A stretch of 64,000 bases of DNA from CAZIGK01 sp964538615 (GCA_964538615.1 CAZIGK010000011.1:1-64000), one strand, 5' to 3'; positions 50,580 through 59,502 are shown, numbered from the stretch's first letter. The notes: generated from the letters alone by a model not told the origin. Numbers and translations: made by a program.

Positions 50580-51578
50580 ATGGCTGAAATGACCGTTCGT
50601 GAAGCACTGCGCGATGCAATGGCAGAAGAAATGCGCAAACATGACGAAATTTTCGTCATGGGTGAGGAAGTGGCAGAATATCAGGGTGCGTATAAAGTAA
50701 CGCAGGGTTTGTTGGAAGAGTTTGGGAATCGGCGGGTAATTGATACCCCGATTACCGAATATGGTTTTGCCGGTATTGGTGTTGGGGCAGCCATGATGGG
50801 CTTGCGTCCGGTCATTGAATTCATGACGTTCAATTTTGCCATGCAGGCCATTGACCATATTATTAACTCTGCGGGTAAGACATTATATATGTCCGGCGGC
50901 ACCGTGAAGTGCCCGATTGTGTTCCGGGGGCCAAATGGCGCAGCGGCACGCGTGGCGGCTCAGCACAGCCAGTGCTATGCGGCGTGGTATGGCCATGTGC
51001 CGGGTTTGAAAGTGGTGTCTCCCTGGTCTGCAGCCGATGCTAAAGGCCTGTTGAAAGCCGCTATTCGTGACCCGAATCCGGTTGTGTTTCTGGAAAATGA
51101 ATTGCTGTATGGCCAGAAGTTCGACGTGCCGGATGAAGCCATGAACGATGATTACGTGGTGGAAATTGGCAAAGCCAATGTGGTGCGTGAAGGAAAAGAC
51201 GTCACCATCACCGCTTTTTCCATTATGATGAATCATGCATTGGAAGCTGCCCGCATTTTGCAGGAAGAAGATGGTATTTCTGCGGAAGTGATTGATTTGC
51301 GTACCATTCGCCCGCTGGATCGGGAAACCATTGTGGCCTCTGTGAAAAAAACCAGCCGATTGGTGACCTGTGAAGAAGGATGGGGACAAAGCGGCATTGG
51401 AGCTGAAATTGCTTCTACTGTGATGGAGCAGGCCTTTGATTATCTGGATGCGCCGGTTGAGCGGGTATGCGGGGTGGATGTCCCTATGCCCTATGCTGCG
51501 AATCTGGAAGCCTTGGCACTGCCAAAAGCCAAGGATATAGTGGCCGCAGCGCGCAAGACGTGCTACCGCAATAAATAA
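50580..51578 (+). CDS. pdhB: Pyruvate dehydrogenase E1 component, beta subunit (no lipoyl domain)
   Basis: Forms the E1 heterotetramer with PdhA. The 332-residue protein starts MTVREALRDAMAEEMRKHDE type sequence, then VMGEEVAEYQGAYKVTQGLL, DTPITEYGFAGIGVGAAMMG (about 55-74), HSQCYAAWYGHVPGLKVVSP and the C-terminal VTCEEGWGQSGIGAEIAS. Many alphaproteobacterial PdhB proteins carry an extra N-terminal lipoyl domain (about 460 aa); this one starts directly at the E1-beta fold, as in Rickettsia. It follows pdhA by 32 bases. Confidence 0.95.
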   Translation: MAEMTVREALRDAMAEEMRKHDEIFVMGEEVAEYQGAYKVTQGLLEEFGNRRVIDTPITEYGFAGIGVGAAMMGLRPVIEFMTFNFAMQAIDHIINSAGKTLYMSGGTVKCPIVFRGPNGAAARVAAQHSQCYAAWYGHVPGLKVVSPWSAADAKGLLKAAIRDPNPVVFLENELLYGQKFDVPDEAMNDDYVVEIGKANVVREGKDVTITAFSIMMNHALEAARILQEEDGISAEVIDLRTIRPLDRETIVASVKKTSRLVTCEEGWGQSGIGAEIASTVMEQAFDYLDAPVERVCGVDVPMPYAANLEALALPKAKDIVAAARKTCYRNK

Positions 51579-51586
51579 TATTTTTC

Positions 51587-51610
51587 CGTCATGCCCGCAC
51601 TGCGGGCATG
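51587..51610. repeat. Small palindromic element between pdhB and pdhC
   Basis: CGTCATGCCCGCA-CTGCGGGCATG. Read on the minus strand it ends GCATGACG, like the elements at 112-140 and 3374-3401. In the pdh transcript it would form a hairpin that could protect or process the mRNA. Confidence 0.6.
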
Positions 51611-51640
51611 TGCGTATTGAACCGCTAGGGAGTTTGAAAC

Positions 51641-52906
51641 ATGCCAATTGAAGTCTTGATGCCAGCCCTTTCCCCCACGATGACCGAAGGTAACCTTGCC
51701 AAATGGTTGGTGAAAGAAGGTGATAAGGTTGAGCCGGGGATGGTGATTGCCGAGATTGAGACCGACAAAGCCACCATGGAAGTGGAAGCGGTGGATGAGG
51801 GGATCATCGGCAAGATTGTGATTCAGGAAGGCACCAGCGATGTGAAAGTGAACGCGCTGATTGCGCTGATGCTGGAAGAAGGCGAAGACAAGAGCGCGCT
51901 GGAAGGCTTTGCCGCCAATCAGGGCAAAGCGGATGCTCCGGCAGCGGCTCCTGCTGCAGCGCCTGCGGCCACAGCAGCTCCGGCGGCGGTAGCGGCTTCT
52001 ACTGCCACGACGGATCGCGTATTTGCCAGCCCGCTCGCCAAACGCGTCGCTGAGCAGGAAGGGGTGGATTTGACAGCCGTGGAAGGCACTGGCCCCCATG
52101 GTCGCATTATTAAAGCGGATGTGCTGGATGCAGCGGCAGGTGGAGTGAAGACCGCACCTGTTTCCGCACCCATGCCGGCTCCGGCCTTCCCTGTGGGTGG
52201 TACGATTGAAATTCCGCTGAACAATATGCGCAAAACCATTGCCAAGCGCCTGCAGGAATCCAAGCAGCAGGTGCCGCATTTCTACCTCTCCATGGATGTA
52301 GAGCTGGATGCCCTGCTGGCCTTGCGTAAGCAACTGAATAGCGCGGCAGAGGCAGGCCTGAAAGAGGGCGATAAACCTGCGTACAAACTCTCTGTTAATG
52401 ACATGGTGGTCAAAGCCGTTGCCATGGGGATGCGGGATGTGCCTGCCTCCAATGCATCCTTCGCGGGGGATAAAGTTCTGCAATATACCACGGTCGATGT
52501 ATCCGTTGCGGTGGCGATTGATGGCGGGTTGATTACCCCGATTGTGCGTAATGCGGATATCAAGAGCCTGTCTGCTGTCTCCAATGACCTGAAAGACCTC
52601 ATCAAGCGTGCGCGGGATGGCAAGCTGAAGCCGGAAGAGTTCCAGGGCGGCGGCTTCTCTGTCTCCAACCTTGGGATGTTTGGCGTGAAGCAGTTTAACG
52701 CCATCATCAACCCGCCGCAGGCGTGTATTCTGGCCGTTGGCGCGGGAGAAGAGCGTGTGGTCGTGCGCGATGGCCAATTCAAGGCCGTGAATATGATGAC
52801 GGTAACACTCTCCGTTGACCACCGTGTGGTCGATGGTGCGATTGGCGCTGAGTTCCTGAACGCATTTAAGCGTTACATTGAGCAGCCGATGAGCATGTTG
52901 GTGTGA
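51641..52906 (+). CDS. pdhC: Dihydrolipoamide acetyltransferase, E2 of pyruvate dehydrogenase
   Basis: Core of the complex; transfers acetyl to CoA. Domains in order: one lipoyl domain with the lipoylated lysine in EIETDKATMEVEAVDEG (about 37-53), an Ala/Pro-rich linker (about 100-125), the E1/E3-binding domain RVFASPLAKRVAEQEG followed by VEGTGPHGRIIKADVL (about 126-165), a second linker, and the catalytic domain ending with DHRVVDGAIGAEFLNAF (about 390-406). The 421-residue length is standard for single-lipoyl E2. With PdhB lacking a lipoyl domain, this is the only lipoyl domain in the operon. Confidence 0.95.
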   Translation: MPIEVLMPALSPTMTEGNLAKWLVKEGDKVEPGMVIAEIETDKATMEVEAVDEGIIGKIVIQEGTSDVKVNALIALMLEEGEDKSALEGFAANQGKADAPAAAPAAAPAATAAPAAVAASTATTDRVFASPLAKRVAEQEGVDLTAVEGTGPHGRIIKADVLDAAAGGVKTAPVSAPMPAPAFPVGGTIEIPLNNMRKTIAKRLQESKQQVPHFYLSMDVELDALLALRKQLNSAAEAGLKEGDKPAYKLSVNDMVVKAVAMGMRDVPASNASFAGDKVLQYTTVDVSVAVAIDGGLITPIVRNADIKSLSAVSNDLKDLIKRARDGKLKPEEFQGGGFSVSNLGMFGVKQFNAIINPPQACILAVGAGEERVVVRDGQFKAVNMMTVTLSVDHRVVDGAIGAEFLNAFKRYIEQPMSMLV

Positions 52907-52984
52907 GGTCATACACGGTTTGGTACCGCTTATAGCGGGTACACAGCACGAACCTTTGTGCAAATCAAAAAGAAAGAGAGACAG

Positions 52985-54385
52985 ATGGCAGATCAATATG
53001 ATGTCGTGGTGATCGGTGGTGGTCCCGGTGGGTATGTGGCGGCCATTCGGGCAGCGCAACTGGGCATGAAAACCGTGGTGGTGGAGCGTGAGCATATGGG
53101 CGGCATCTGCCTCAATTGGGGCTGCATCCCGACCAAGGCGCTGCTGCGCTCTGCGGAGATTTATCATTACATGCAGCATGCGGAACAGTTTGGTCTGTCC
53201 GCTAAGGATGTCAGCTTCGATCTGAAAAAAGTGGTGGAGCGTTCCCGCAGTGTGTCCTCGAAACTGACCGGCGGCATTGGCATGCTGATGAAGAAAAACA
53301 AGGTGACCGTTCTGGAAGGCACAGGCAAGCTGCTGGGTAAAGGCAAGGTTGAGGTGGTGAAGAAAGACGGTTCCGGCAAGGTGGAGCTGGCCGCGAAACA
53401 TATTATTCTGGCAACCGGGGCGCGTGCACGTCAGATTCCCGGACTGGAGGGGGATGGTAAACTCATCTGGACCTACCGTGAAGCCATGGTACCGGATATG
53501 ATGCCGAAAAGCCTGCTGGTGGTGGGTTCCGGCGCGATTGGGATTGAATTTGCCAGTTTCTACCGCACGCTTGGGGCAGATGTCACCGTGGTGGAAGTGC
53601 AAGATCGCGTACTGCCGGTGGAAGACGAAGAGATCAGCAAATTTGCGCACAAAGCGTTTGAAAAACAAGGCATGAAGTTGATGACTGGGGCGCAGGTCAA
53701 AGCCTTCAAAAAAGGCAAAGACACTGTAACCGTTACCGTGGAAAAGGGTGGTAAAGCACAGGAAATAACCGTGGATCGCGTGATTATGGCGGTAGGCATT
53801 GTGCCGAATACGGAAAACCTTGGGCTGGAAAACACCAAGGTGAAGACGGAGCGCGGTCATGTGGTCACGGATGGATATGGCGCAACGGATGAACCGGGTG
53901 TGTATGCCATTGGGGACATTACCGGTGCTCCATGGTTGGCGCATAAAGCCAGCCATGAAGGGGTGATTTGTGTCGAGAAGATTGCCGGCCTGAAGGATGT
54001 GCATCCGATGAAGAAGGAAAATATTCCCGGCTGTACCTATTGTCATCCGCAAGTGGCCAGCGTTGGCCTGACCGAAAAAGCCGCGAAAGAAAAAGGTTAT
54101 AAGGTCAAAGTGGGTCGCTTCCAGTTCATCGGCAATGGGAAAGCCATTGCACTGGGTGAGCCGGAAGGGCTGGTGAAAACCATCTTCGATGAAAAAACCG
54201 GTGAACTGCTGGGTGCCCACATGATTGGCGCGGAAGTGACCGAGATGATTCAGGGCTATGTGGTGGGCAAAACGCTGGAAACCACTGAAGCTGACCTGAT
54301 GCACACGGTCTTCCCGCATCCTACCCTTTCTGAAATGATGCATGAGAGCGTACTGGATGCTTACGGACGTGCATTGCACATGTAA
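52985..54385 (+). CDS. lpd: Dihydrolipoyl dehydrogenase (E3)
   Basis: Reoxidises dihydrolipoamide with NAD+. The 466-residue flavoprotein begins YDVVVIGGGPGGYVAAIRAA, has the redox disulfide GGICLNWGCIPTKALL (about 39-54), the NAD-binding LLVVGSGAIGIEFASFYRTL (about 177-196), GVYAIGDITGAPWLAHKAS and the C-terminal His-Glu pair in HPTLSEMMHESVLDAY (about 443-458). I start it at ATG 52985 (GAGAGACAG upstream). Unlike some alphaproteobacterial E3 proteins it has no N-terminal lipoyl domain. Last gene of the operon, before a terminator. Confidence 0.96.
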   Translation: MADQYDVVVIGGGPGGYVAAIRAAQLGMKTVVVEREHMGGICLNWGCIPTKALLRSAEIYHYMQHAEQFGLSAKDVSFDLKKVVERSRSVSSKLTGGIGMLMKKNKVTVLEGTGKLLGKGKVEVVKKDGSGKVELAAKHIILATGARARQIPGLEGDGKLIWTYREAMVPDMMPKSLLVVGSGAIGIEFASFYRTLGADVTVVEVQDRVLPVEDEEISKFAHKAFEKQGMKLMTGAQVKAFKKGKDTVTVTVEKGGKAQEITVDRVIMAVGIVPNTENLGLENTKVKTERGHVVTDGYGATDEPGVYAIGDITGAPWLAHKASHEGVICVEKIAGLKDVHPMKKENIPGCTYCHPQVASVGLTEKAAKEKGYKVKVGRFQFIGNGKAIALGEPEGLVKTIFDEKTGELLGAHMIGAEVTEMIQGYVVGKTLETTEADLMHTVFPHPTLSEMMHESVLDAYGRALHM

Positions 54386-54412
54386 TGCATGCGATAATCA
54401 GCACGGTGAGAC

Positions 54413-54449
54413 GAAAAAAGGGGAGGGTAGTAAGCCTTCCCTTTTTTTA
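54413..54449 (+). terminator. Intrinsic terminator after lpd
   Basis: AAAAAAGGGGAGG pairs with CTTCCCTTTTTTT around a short loop, ending in seven T residues. The A-run on the left also allows function on the minus strand. Confidence 0.88.
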
Positions 54450-54540
54450 TGGATGTATGCGCTCTTTCATTTTCCCCTTGCTCCCAGCCTCACTTTGAAT
54501 TATTTTTTTGAAAGTTGGGCTGGGGCAAAGGACAGGAAAG

Positions 54541-55671
54541 ATGAAGCAAAGACATAACCCATTTCGTTTTGGGGCGCCTGTTGCAGGTGAGTATTACTTC
54601 CAACGTAAAGATCAACGAGAAGTGGTCAAAGGGTTGCTGCTGAATAACATGAATGTTGTCTTGGTTGGGCCAAGGCGTTTCGGCAAAACATCGTTTATTT
54701 TGGATCTTCTGCAACATCTTGAGCACCAACACAAGCGGCAGACACTGTTGGTCGATGTATTTAGTATCACCAGCCACCGGGATTTTTTGCAGCAATTGCT
54801 GCATGCAATTCGTAAAAAACAAAACGCCGCGCAAAAACTGGCGGAGTGGGTGCGATCTGCACCGAAACGACTGAAAAATATTAAGGTATCAGGAGGTGAT
54901 ATTGTTGAAATTCATCTGCAACTTTCTCATTTGAGCGAACATGAAGAAAAGCAGCTGATTGTTGAAACACTGGAAAATCTTCAACAGTTTATGCCGGGAG
55001 GTTGTGTTGCATTTGATGAATTTCAGTCCATTGCCTTACTGCAAGATAACGGGTGGTTGGAAGCGACGCTTCGCACGGTGATGCAGGCGCAGAGGGATGT
55101 TTCTTTTTTATTCAGCGGCTCACGTCGAAGCTTGATTCATGAGATGTTCAATGATTCATCGCGCCCCTTCTACCGAAGTAGCCAGCTGATTGATTTTCCA
55201 CCGTTGGGGCCGGATTTCACCCCATGGGTGCAGGAGCGCTTTTTATCCGTTGGGGTGGATGTCGAGCCTGATGTCATAGATTATTTGCGCGAGATGGTAG
55301 CAGATACACCAAATTATGTACAAATGGCCGGTTATCACTTGGTTGCTGGGGGGTACCCGAGTGTGTCTACAAAAATTGTAGAACATGAAATGGAATTGAT
55401 AGTGAAGCAAAACGCCTATGCCTATCAAACGTTGTTGAATAGTTTGCCTCCACTGCAACAGCGGTTTTTACGTATGGCGGCGCGTGAGAAGGCATCTGTT
55501 TTTGCTAAAGAAAATCTTGAAAAATATGAAATTAGGACGGCGGGACACGCTTCGCAGGCTGTGAAGGCGCTAAAATCTAAGCAATTGCTGGATGAAGATA
55601 CACGCAAAGGAAGGGTTTTATTTGATGACCCACTTTTTGCATATTGGCTGAATATCACCTTTGAAGACTAA
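54541..55671 (+). CDS. STAND/archaeal-type AAA ATPase
   Basis: A 376-residue P-loop ATPase of the Arch_ATPase/STAND type: HNPFRFGAPVAGEYYFQRKD at the start, Walker A VVLVGPRRFGKTSF (about 38-51), Walker B GGCVAFDEFQSIAL (about 154-167), a sensor-1-like SFLFSGSRRSLIHEMF (about 193-208), and a C-terminal winged-helix part ending VLFDDPLFAYWLNITF. Such proteins act as regulated switches, sometimes in stress or defence, but no effector domain is fused here and the function is unknown. AGGA precedes ATG 54541. The next gene starts 9 bases after its stop. Confidence 0.83.
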   Translation: MKQRHNPFRFGAPVAGEYYFQRKDQREVVKGLLLNNMNVVLVGPRRFGKTSFILDLLQHLEHQHKRQTLLVDVFSITSHRDFLQQLLHAIRKKQNAAQKLAEWVRSAPKRLKNIKVSGGDIVEIHLQLSHLSEHEEKQLIVETLENLQQFMPGGCVAFDEFQSIALLQDNGWLEATLRTVMQAQRDVSFLFSGSRRSLIHEMFNDSSRPFYRSSQLIDFPPLGPDFTPWVQERFLSVGVDVEPDVIDYLREMVADTPNYVQMAGYHLVAGGYPSVSTKIVEHEMELIVKQNAYAYQTLLNSLPPLQQRFLRMAAREKASVFAKENLEKYEIRTAGHASQAVKALKSKQLLDEDTRKGRVLFDDPLFAYWLNITFED

Positions 55672-55680
55672 CGAGCGGCG

Positions 55681-56241
55681 ATGCTGGATACGGAATGGCT
55701 CTATGAAGCACAGGAAAGCGGCCATGTATTAGCATGGGCGAGAGAGTTTGCGCGCAAGCGGCAGGCGGCCGGGCAGGCAGTATGGTTTGCCGGTGTGGAG
55801 GAGCATTACAGAATCGTGCAGGCGGCCTATGCCGGAGCTGTGCTGGCAGAGCATTTATGCGATGACGGCTTAATGGAGCTGCGGTTGTATACTGCGATGG
55901 AAGACCGGCCTATGCCGTCTGTTGCATTGCGCTATAACGGTGGAGAATGGCACCGCTTTCAGGTACGGGAACTTCCGGCGGACAGGCTGCGAGAGGGTGG
56001 CAGTCAAGGGTGGCTTTCTACCCCGTTGCAGCCAGAAGAACCCCCGGTTTTATGGATTTTTGCGGCATGGCCGGAAGAGGATGCAGAAATCTGGGTGCGT
56101 TTGCATGCGGAATATGTTAATGCATCTTTACTTTTGGCGGTGCAGCATGCGTGTGTATGCTTGCAGCCAAAAGCCGAAACCTGTAAGGCGCTGGCTATCC
56201 GCAACGGATATTCTGCCAAAGCCGAATTGGTTTTGCCCTGA
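55681..56241 (+). CDS. Uncharacterised 186-aa protein
   Basis: No family recognised. Alternating helices and strands (HVLAWAREFARKRQAAGQAV, then VWFAGVEEHYRIVQAAYAGA, and PPVLWIFAAWPEEDAEIWVR), soluble and acidic, with no motif I can name. It follows the ATPase gene by 9 bases, and the GNAT gene follows 23 bases later, so the three could be one operon. Whether it works with the ATPase is unknown. Confidence 0.7.
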   Translation: MLDTEWLYEAQESGHVLAWAREFARKRQAAGQAVWFAGVEEHYRIVQAAYAGAVLAEHLCDDGLMELRLYTAMEDRPMPSVALRYNGGEWHRFQVRELPADRLREGGSQGWLSTPLQPEEPPVLWIFAAWPEEDAEIWVRLHAEYVNASLLLAVQHACVCLQPKAETCKALAIRNGYSAKAELVLP

Positions 56242-56264
56242 AACCGCTGGATGGATGATCCGTT

Positions 56265-56765
56265 ATGACCAGGCAGGACGTTTCTGCTGACGCTATTATG
56301 ATTCGTGAATTGCTGACCGAAGATGAGCTGGTAACCATTTACCCGCTGTTGGCGCAATTGAACCCGGATATATCGGAAGAGAGTTTTTTGCGTCTGCTGC
56401 CAGAGGTGCGTGCCAAGGGTTACCGCTGTATTGGGGCGTATGATGCTGATAAACTGGTCGCGATTGCGGGTTTTCGTATTTCGGCGCGCTTCTGGTGTGG
56501 GCGCTATATCGATTTTGATAATGTGATGGTGGATGAAGCCTACCGTAATAGCGGTCTTGGGCAACGTATGGTGGATTGGGTGGAAGAAGAAGGCCGACGG
56601 GCAGGCTGTGATAACTCGTTGGTGGAAGTCTATGCCCGCAGCCACGGTGCTCACCGTTTCTACATGCGTAAAGGCTATGACATGCCGGGGTATTTGCTGG
56701 TGAAGCCGCTGTGTATGACCGAGGAAGAATGGGAAGAACGGTTGCGTAAACGCGGACGTTTGTAG
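56265..56765 (+). CDS. GNAT-family N-acetyltransferase
   Basis: The 166-residue protein has the acetyl-CoA-binding motif VDEAYRNSGLGQRMVDWVEE (about 88-107; R-x-x-G-x-G) and the late helix-strand EVYARSHGAHRFYMRKGYDM (about 125-144), the usual GNAT ending. Substrate unknown. The start could also be ATG 56298, giving a protein that begins at MIRELLTEDEL. Third gene of a possible operon with the STAND ATPase. Confidence 0.85.
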   Translation: MTRQDVSADAIMIRELLTEDELVTIYPLLAQLNPDISEESFLRLLPEVRAKGYRCIGAYDADKLVAIAGFRISARFWCGRYIDFDNVMVDEAYRNSGLGQRMVDWVEEEGRRAGCDNSLVEVYARSHGAHRFYMRKGYDMPGYLLVKPLCMTEEEWEERLRKRGRL

Positions 56766-56866
56766 GGGCTGCTATCGGCGTTTGCATATCGCCTGTTGAG
56801 TCTGCGGAGGGTAAGCTGCTATACATTTCGTGATGACACGATGGAAGCAATTGCAGGAGAGACGGC

Positions 56867-58879
56867 ATGAAAAAACGCTATTGGCTGGCAATCGGCTTGT
56901 TGGTGGCGGCAGGTGGCGCGGTAGTGGGCTTGCCGAAGTTGGTGTCTGTGGAAAAGGCCCAGCATCTGCTGGTGACCAAAGTGCGGGAGCAAACAGGCCG
57001 GGAATTGGTGATTGCCGGACCAGCCGAGGTGCGTATCTGGCCGGATTTAGCGGTGCATGTGGAACAGGTGCGCTTAAGTTCGCCAGAGGGATTTGGCCAT
57101 GAACCGATGCTGGAAGTGCCAGAGCTGGATGTGGAAGTGGCGATTCTGCCCTTGTTGAAGCGGCAGTTGGTATTGCATGGTTTTGTGATGCACCAACCCG
57201 TGATACGGTTGATGAAAGATGCGAAAGGGCGCCCGAACTGGGGGTTTCAAAGCCGGGACATGCAGGCGGTTGAACAGGTGACAGAGGATACTCCGGCATC
57301 TGACCGGCAAAAAGTAAACGCCATGAGCCGATTGCAGGCGTGGGAGTTGGGAACATTACGTATAGAAGATGCAACCTTGTTGTATCAGGATCAGCAATCC
57401 GGCACTGATGAACGGTTGGAAAAAGTGAATATCACGCTGGATGCACCCCGCCTGACACAAGCGGTTGGGTTGGATGCCAATGCCCGTTGGCGTGGACAGG
57501 AAGTGGTGTTTAATGTGCGTTCCGATTCACCGTTACCACTGTTGCAAGGTGAGCCGCTACCGATGGAAATTACCCTAAAGGCAGCCAAAGCGGCGGCAAC
57601 TGTCAGTGGTGAACTGACCTTGCCGCAAGCACAGGCGCAGTCCTGGCAATGGCAGGGCAGTATGACGGCGCGCATACCTGATGTGCCGTTGCTGGTGCAA
57701 TGGATGCAGGGAGGCGAAACCCCACCCGCATCCTTACCCACACAGGTGGAGATGCAGGCGCATGTGATGCTGGATGCAGCCGGGGCGAAAGCAACAGATA
57801 TGAAACTGAGCAGTGAGCATCTACAAGCGACCGGAGTCATTAGCACTGGCTGGACGGAAGAACGCCCAAAACTGGTGGCAGATGTGCAGATTCCGGTACT
57901 GGATTTGGATGTATGGACTCCCTCGGATGCAAAAAAGACGGTGCAAGAACAAAGCCAGTCAGAGATGCCCCTTGTCTCAACGGCACACGCCAAAGAACCC
58001 GTGGTTATGCCCTCTGCTCCGTGGGATAACCAGCCAATCGATATCAGCGGTCTACGGCTGCTGGATGCGGAGATTCAGGCAGTGATTGGCAGTTTGAGTT
58101 ATCAGGGTTTGCAGGCTCGCAATGCCCCCGTGAAGGCAATGCTGGAAGGTGGGGTGCTGGAGGTGAAGCTGCCGGGTTGGGGGGTGGCGGAAGGAACCGT
58201 AGATACCACCCTGCAAATGGATGCCGCACGGCTGGTGCCCACCTGGAGTCTGAACAGCCGTTGGCAGCAGGTGCAGGTGGCCCCTCTTTTGCAGGCGTTG
58301 GGTCAAAGTGACCGCTTAAGCGGCAAGGGGAATGTCGTGTTGGACGTTCACAGCAAAGGCCGCAGTCTGCAACAGTGGATGGAGCAAATGCAGGGGCGCA
58401 CGGCGTTACATCTGCGAGATGGCGCGCTGAAAGGGATGGATCTGGCCATGGTGGTGAGGTCTGTGAAAAGCGCCATGGGGTCTGATGTGGATGTTTCGCG
58501 GCGGCAGACAGATTTTAGTGAATTGAGTGCGGATTTTCAGTTTATTCGTCCCGGTGTGGCGCATACAAAGAACCTGACGCTGTTGGCGCCATTTGCCCGC
58601 CTGACCGGGGAAGGGGATATCTATCTGGATCGCAAAGAGTTGCGTTTTGATATCACGCCGCGTGCAGTCGGCAGCAGTAAAGGACAGGGTGGCGAGATAA
58701 ACGCAAAGGGGCTGTATGTGCCATTTGTGGTGAAAGGCAGCTTTGATCAGGTCGCATTCTACCCGAAAATGGGGGATCTTGTGAAAGAAGGGTTGAAAAA
58801 TCCCGAATCTGTTGAGGTGTTGAAAGATAATGCCAATAAGATAAAAGAAGGGCTACAGGATATTTTTCGGGGATTATGA
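56867..58879 (+). CDS. AsmA-family envelope protein
   Basis: The 670-residue protein starts with a membrane anchor (KKRYWLAIGLLVAAGGAVVG, about 2-21) followed by the AsmA N-terminal pattern: VREQTGRELVIAGPAEVRIW, VHVEQVRLSSPEGF and LDVEVAILPLLKRQLVLHGF. The C-terminal AsmA_2 region includes GKGNVVLDVHSKGRSLQQWM and LHLRDGALKGMDLAMVV. The family shares the chorein/Vps13-like bridge fold and is linked to phospholipid or outer-membrane homeostasis. GGAGAGAC precedes ATG 56867. The stop overlaps the start of the next gene (ATGA). Confidence 0.88.
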   Translation: MKKRYWLAIGLLVAAGGAVVGLPKLVSVEKAQHLLVTKVREQTGRELVIAGPAEVRIWPDLAVHVEQVRLSSPEGFGHEPMLEVPELDVEVAILPLLKRQLVLHGFVMHQPVIRLMKDAKGRPNWGFQSRDMQAVEQVTEDTPASDRQKVNAMSRLQAWELGTLRIEDATLLYQDQQSGTDERLEKVNITLDAPRLTQAVGLDANARWRGQEVVFNVRSDSPLPLLQGEPLPMEITLKAAKAAATVSGELTLPQAQAQSWQWQGSMTARIPDVPLLVQWMQGGETPPASLPTQVEMQAHVMLDAAGAKATDMKLSSEHLQATGVISTGWTEERPKLVADVQIPVLDLDVWTPSDAKKTVQEQSQSEMPLVSTAHAKEPVVMPSAPWDNQPIDISGLRLLDAEIQAVIGSLSYQGLQARNAPVKAMLEGGVLEVKLPGWGVAEGTVDTTLQMDAARLVPTWSLNSRWQQVQVAPLLQALGQSDRLSGKGNVVLDVHSKGRSLQQWMEQMQGRTALHLRDGALKGMDLAMVVRSVKSAMGSDVDVSRRQTDFSELSADFQFIRPGVAHTKNLTLLAPFARLTGEGDIYLDRKELRFDITPRAVGSSKGQGGEINAKGLYVPFVVKGSFDQVAFYPKMGDLVKEGLKNPESVEVLKDNANKIKEGLQDIFRGL

Positions 58880-59118
58880 TGACACGTTGGGATGATGAAG
58901 AGCGCGAAACCGGTACAATCGTTCGCTTTGACAAGGGGAAGGGCTTTGGTTTTATCGAGCCGGATCAGGGTGGGGATGATTTGTATTTTCACATTACCGA
59001 GGTCATGCTGGCGAAAATTAACCCCTGTCGGGTGGGAATGCGGCTATCCTATCACCGCACCAGCTACCGGGGCAAGGAATGCGCCATTAAGCTGGAAAAG
59101 CTGAAAAGCGGCAGATGA
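58876..59118 (+). CDS. Cold-shock-domain protein
   Basis: An 80-residue single-stranded nucleic-acid-binding protein. The cold-shock RNP1 motif appears as GKGFGFIEP (about 22-30) and RNP2 as DLYFHIT (about 35-41), in place of the usual VFVHFS. A basic C terminus (KECAIKLEKLKSGR) follows. It is a divergent member rather than a CspA close relative. Its ATG overlaps the asmA stop, so its production is tied to asmA translation. Confidence 0.83.
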   Translation: MMTRWDDEERETGTIVRFDKGKGFGFIEPDQGGDDLYFHITEVMLAKINPCRVGMRLSYHRTSYRGKECAIKLEKLKSGR

Positions 59119-59175
59119 CAAGGACGCAATGTCGGCGCGGCTGTTATCGCTGTGTGTGTCTTTGTGAAATAGCGG

Positions 59176-59203
59176 TTGACCTTTGGGAGGGAATAGCTTA
59201 TCT
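59176..59203 (+). promoter_or_regulatory. Probable rpmF promoter
   Basis: TTGACC (59176-59181), a 16-base spacer and TTATCT (59198-59203), about 117 bases before rpmF. A good sigma-70-like match. Confidence 0.6.
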
Positions 59204-59249
59204 CTCTTGCCTCTTGGCGGCAGCAGTGCCGTCAGACTATCTGTGCGGT

Positions 59250-59269
59250 GCCACCTGTAGACAGGTGGC
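59250..59269 (+). promoter_or_regulatory. Leader hairpin upstream of rpmF
   Basis: GCCACCTG, loop TAGA, CAGGTGGC: a perfect 8-bp stem in the 100-base leader between promoter and rpmF. No T-run follows, so it is not a terminator. It may take part in ribosomal-protein feedback control or mRNA stability. Confidence 0.5.
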
Positions 59270-59319
59270 TGCCGGAAGAAGAATGTAAGAACCTAGTATT
59301 TTTTTGAAGGACGGGTATC

Positions 59320-59502
59320 ATGGCTGTACCTAAGCGCAAGACCTCCAAATCCAAGCGTAACATGCGTCGTTCGCATCACGCGTTGAAAGCAGTGACCGTG
59401 GGTGAAGATGCAACCACCGGCGAACTGAAGCGTCCACACCACGTGTCTCTGGATGGCTATTACAAAGGCCGTCAGGTGACGACCCAAAAGGTGAACGCGT
59501 AA
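59320..59502 (+). CDS. rpmF: 50S ribosomal protein L32
   Basis: The 60-residue basic protein begins MAVPKRKTSKSKRNMRRSHH and has the alphaproteobacterial L32 form, lacking the four-cysteine zinc ribbon (instead GELKRPHHVSLDGYYKGRQV). It lies upstream of plsX as in many bacteria. GAAGGAC precedes the ATG. Confidence 0.95.
   Translation: MAVPKRKTSKSKRNMRRSHHALKAVTVGEDATTGELKRPHHVSLDGYYKGRQVTTQKVNA

Noticed and set aside
51563..54379. A 938-codon open frame on the minus strand across pdhC and lpd
   Set aside because: It is fully opposite two certain genes. Its His/Arg/Gln-rich composition is what the antisense of GC-biased codons gives, and it has no motif or ribosome-binding site.
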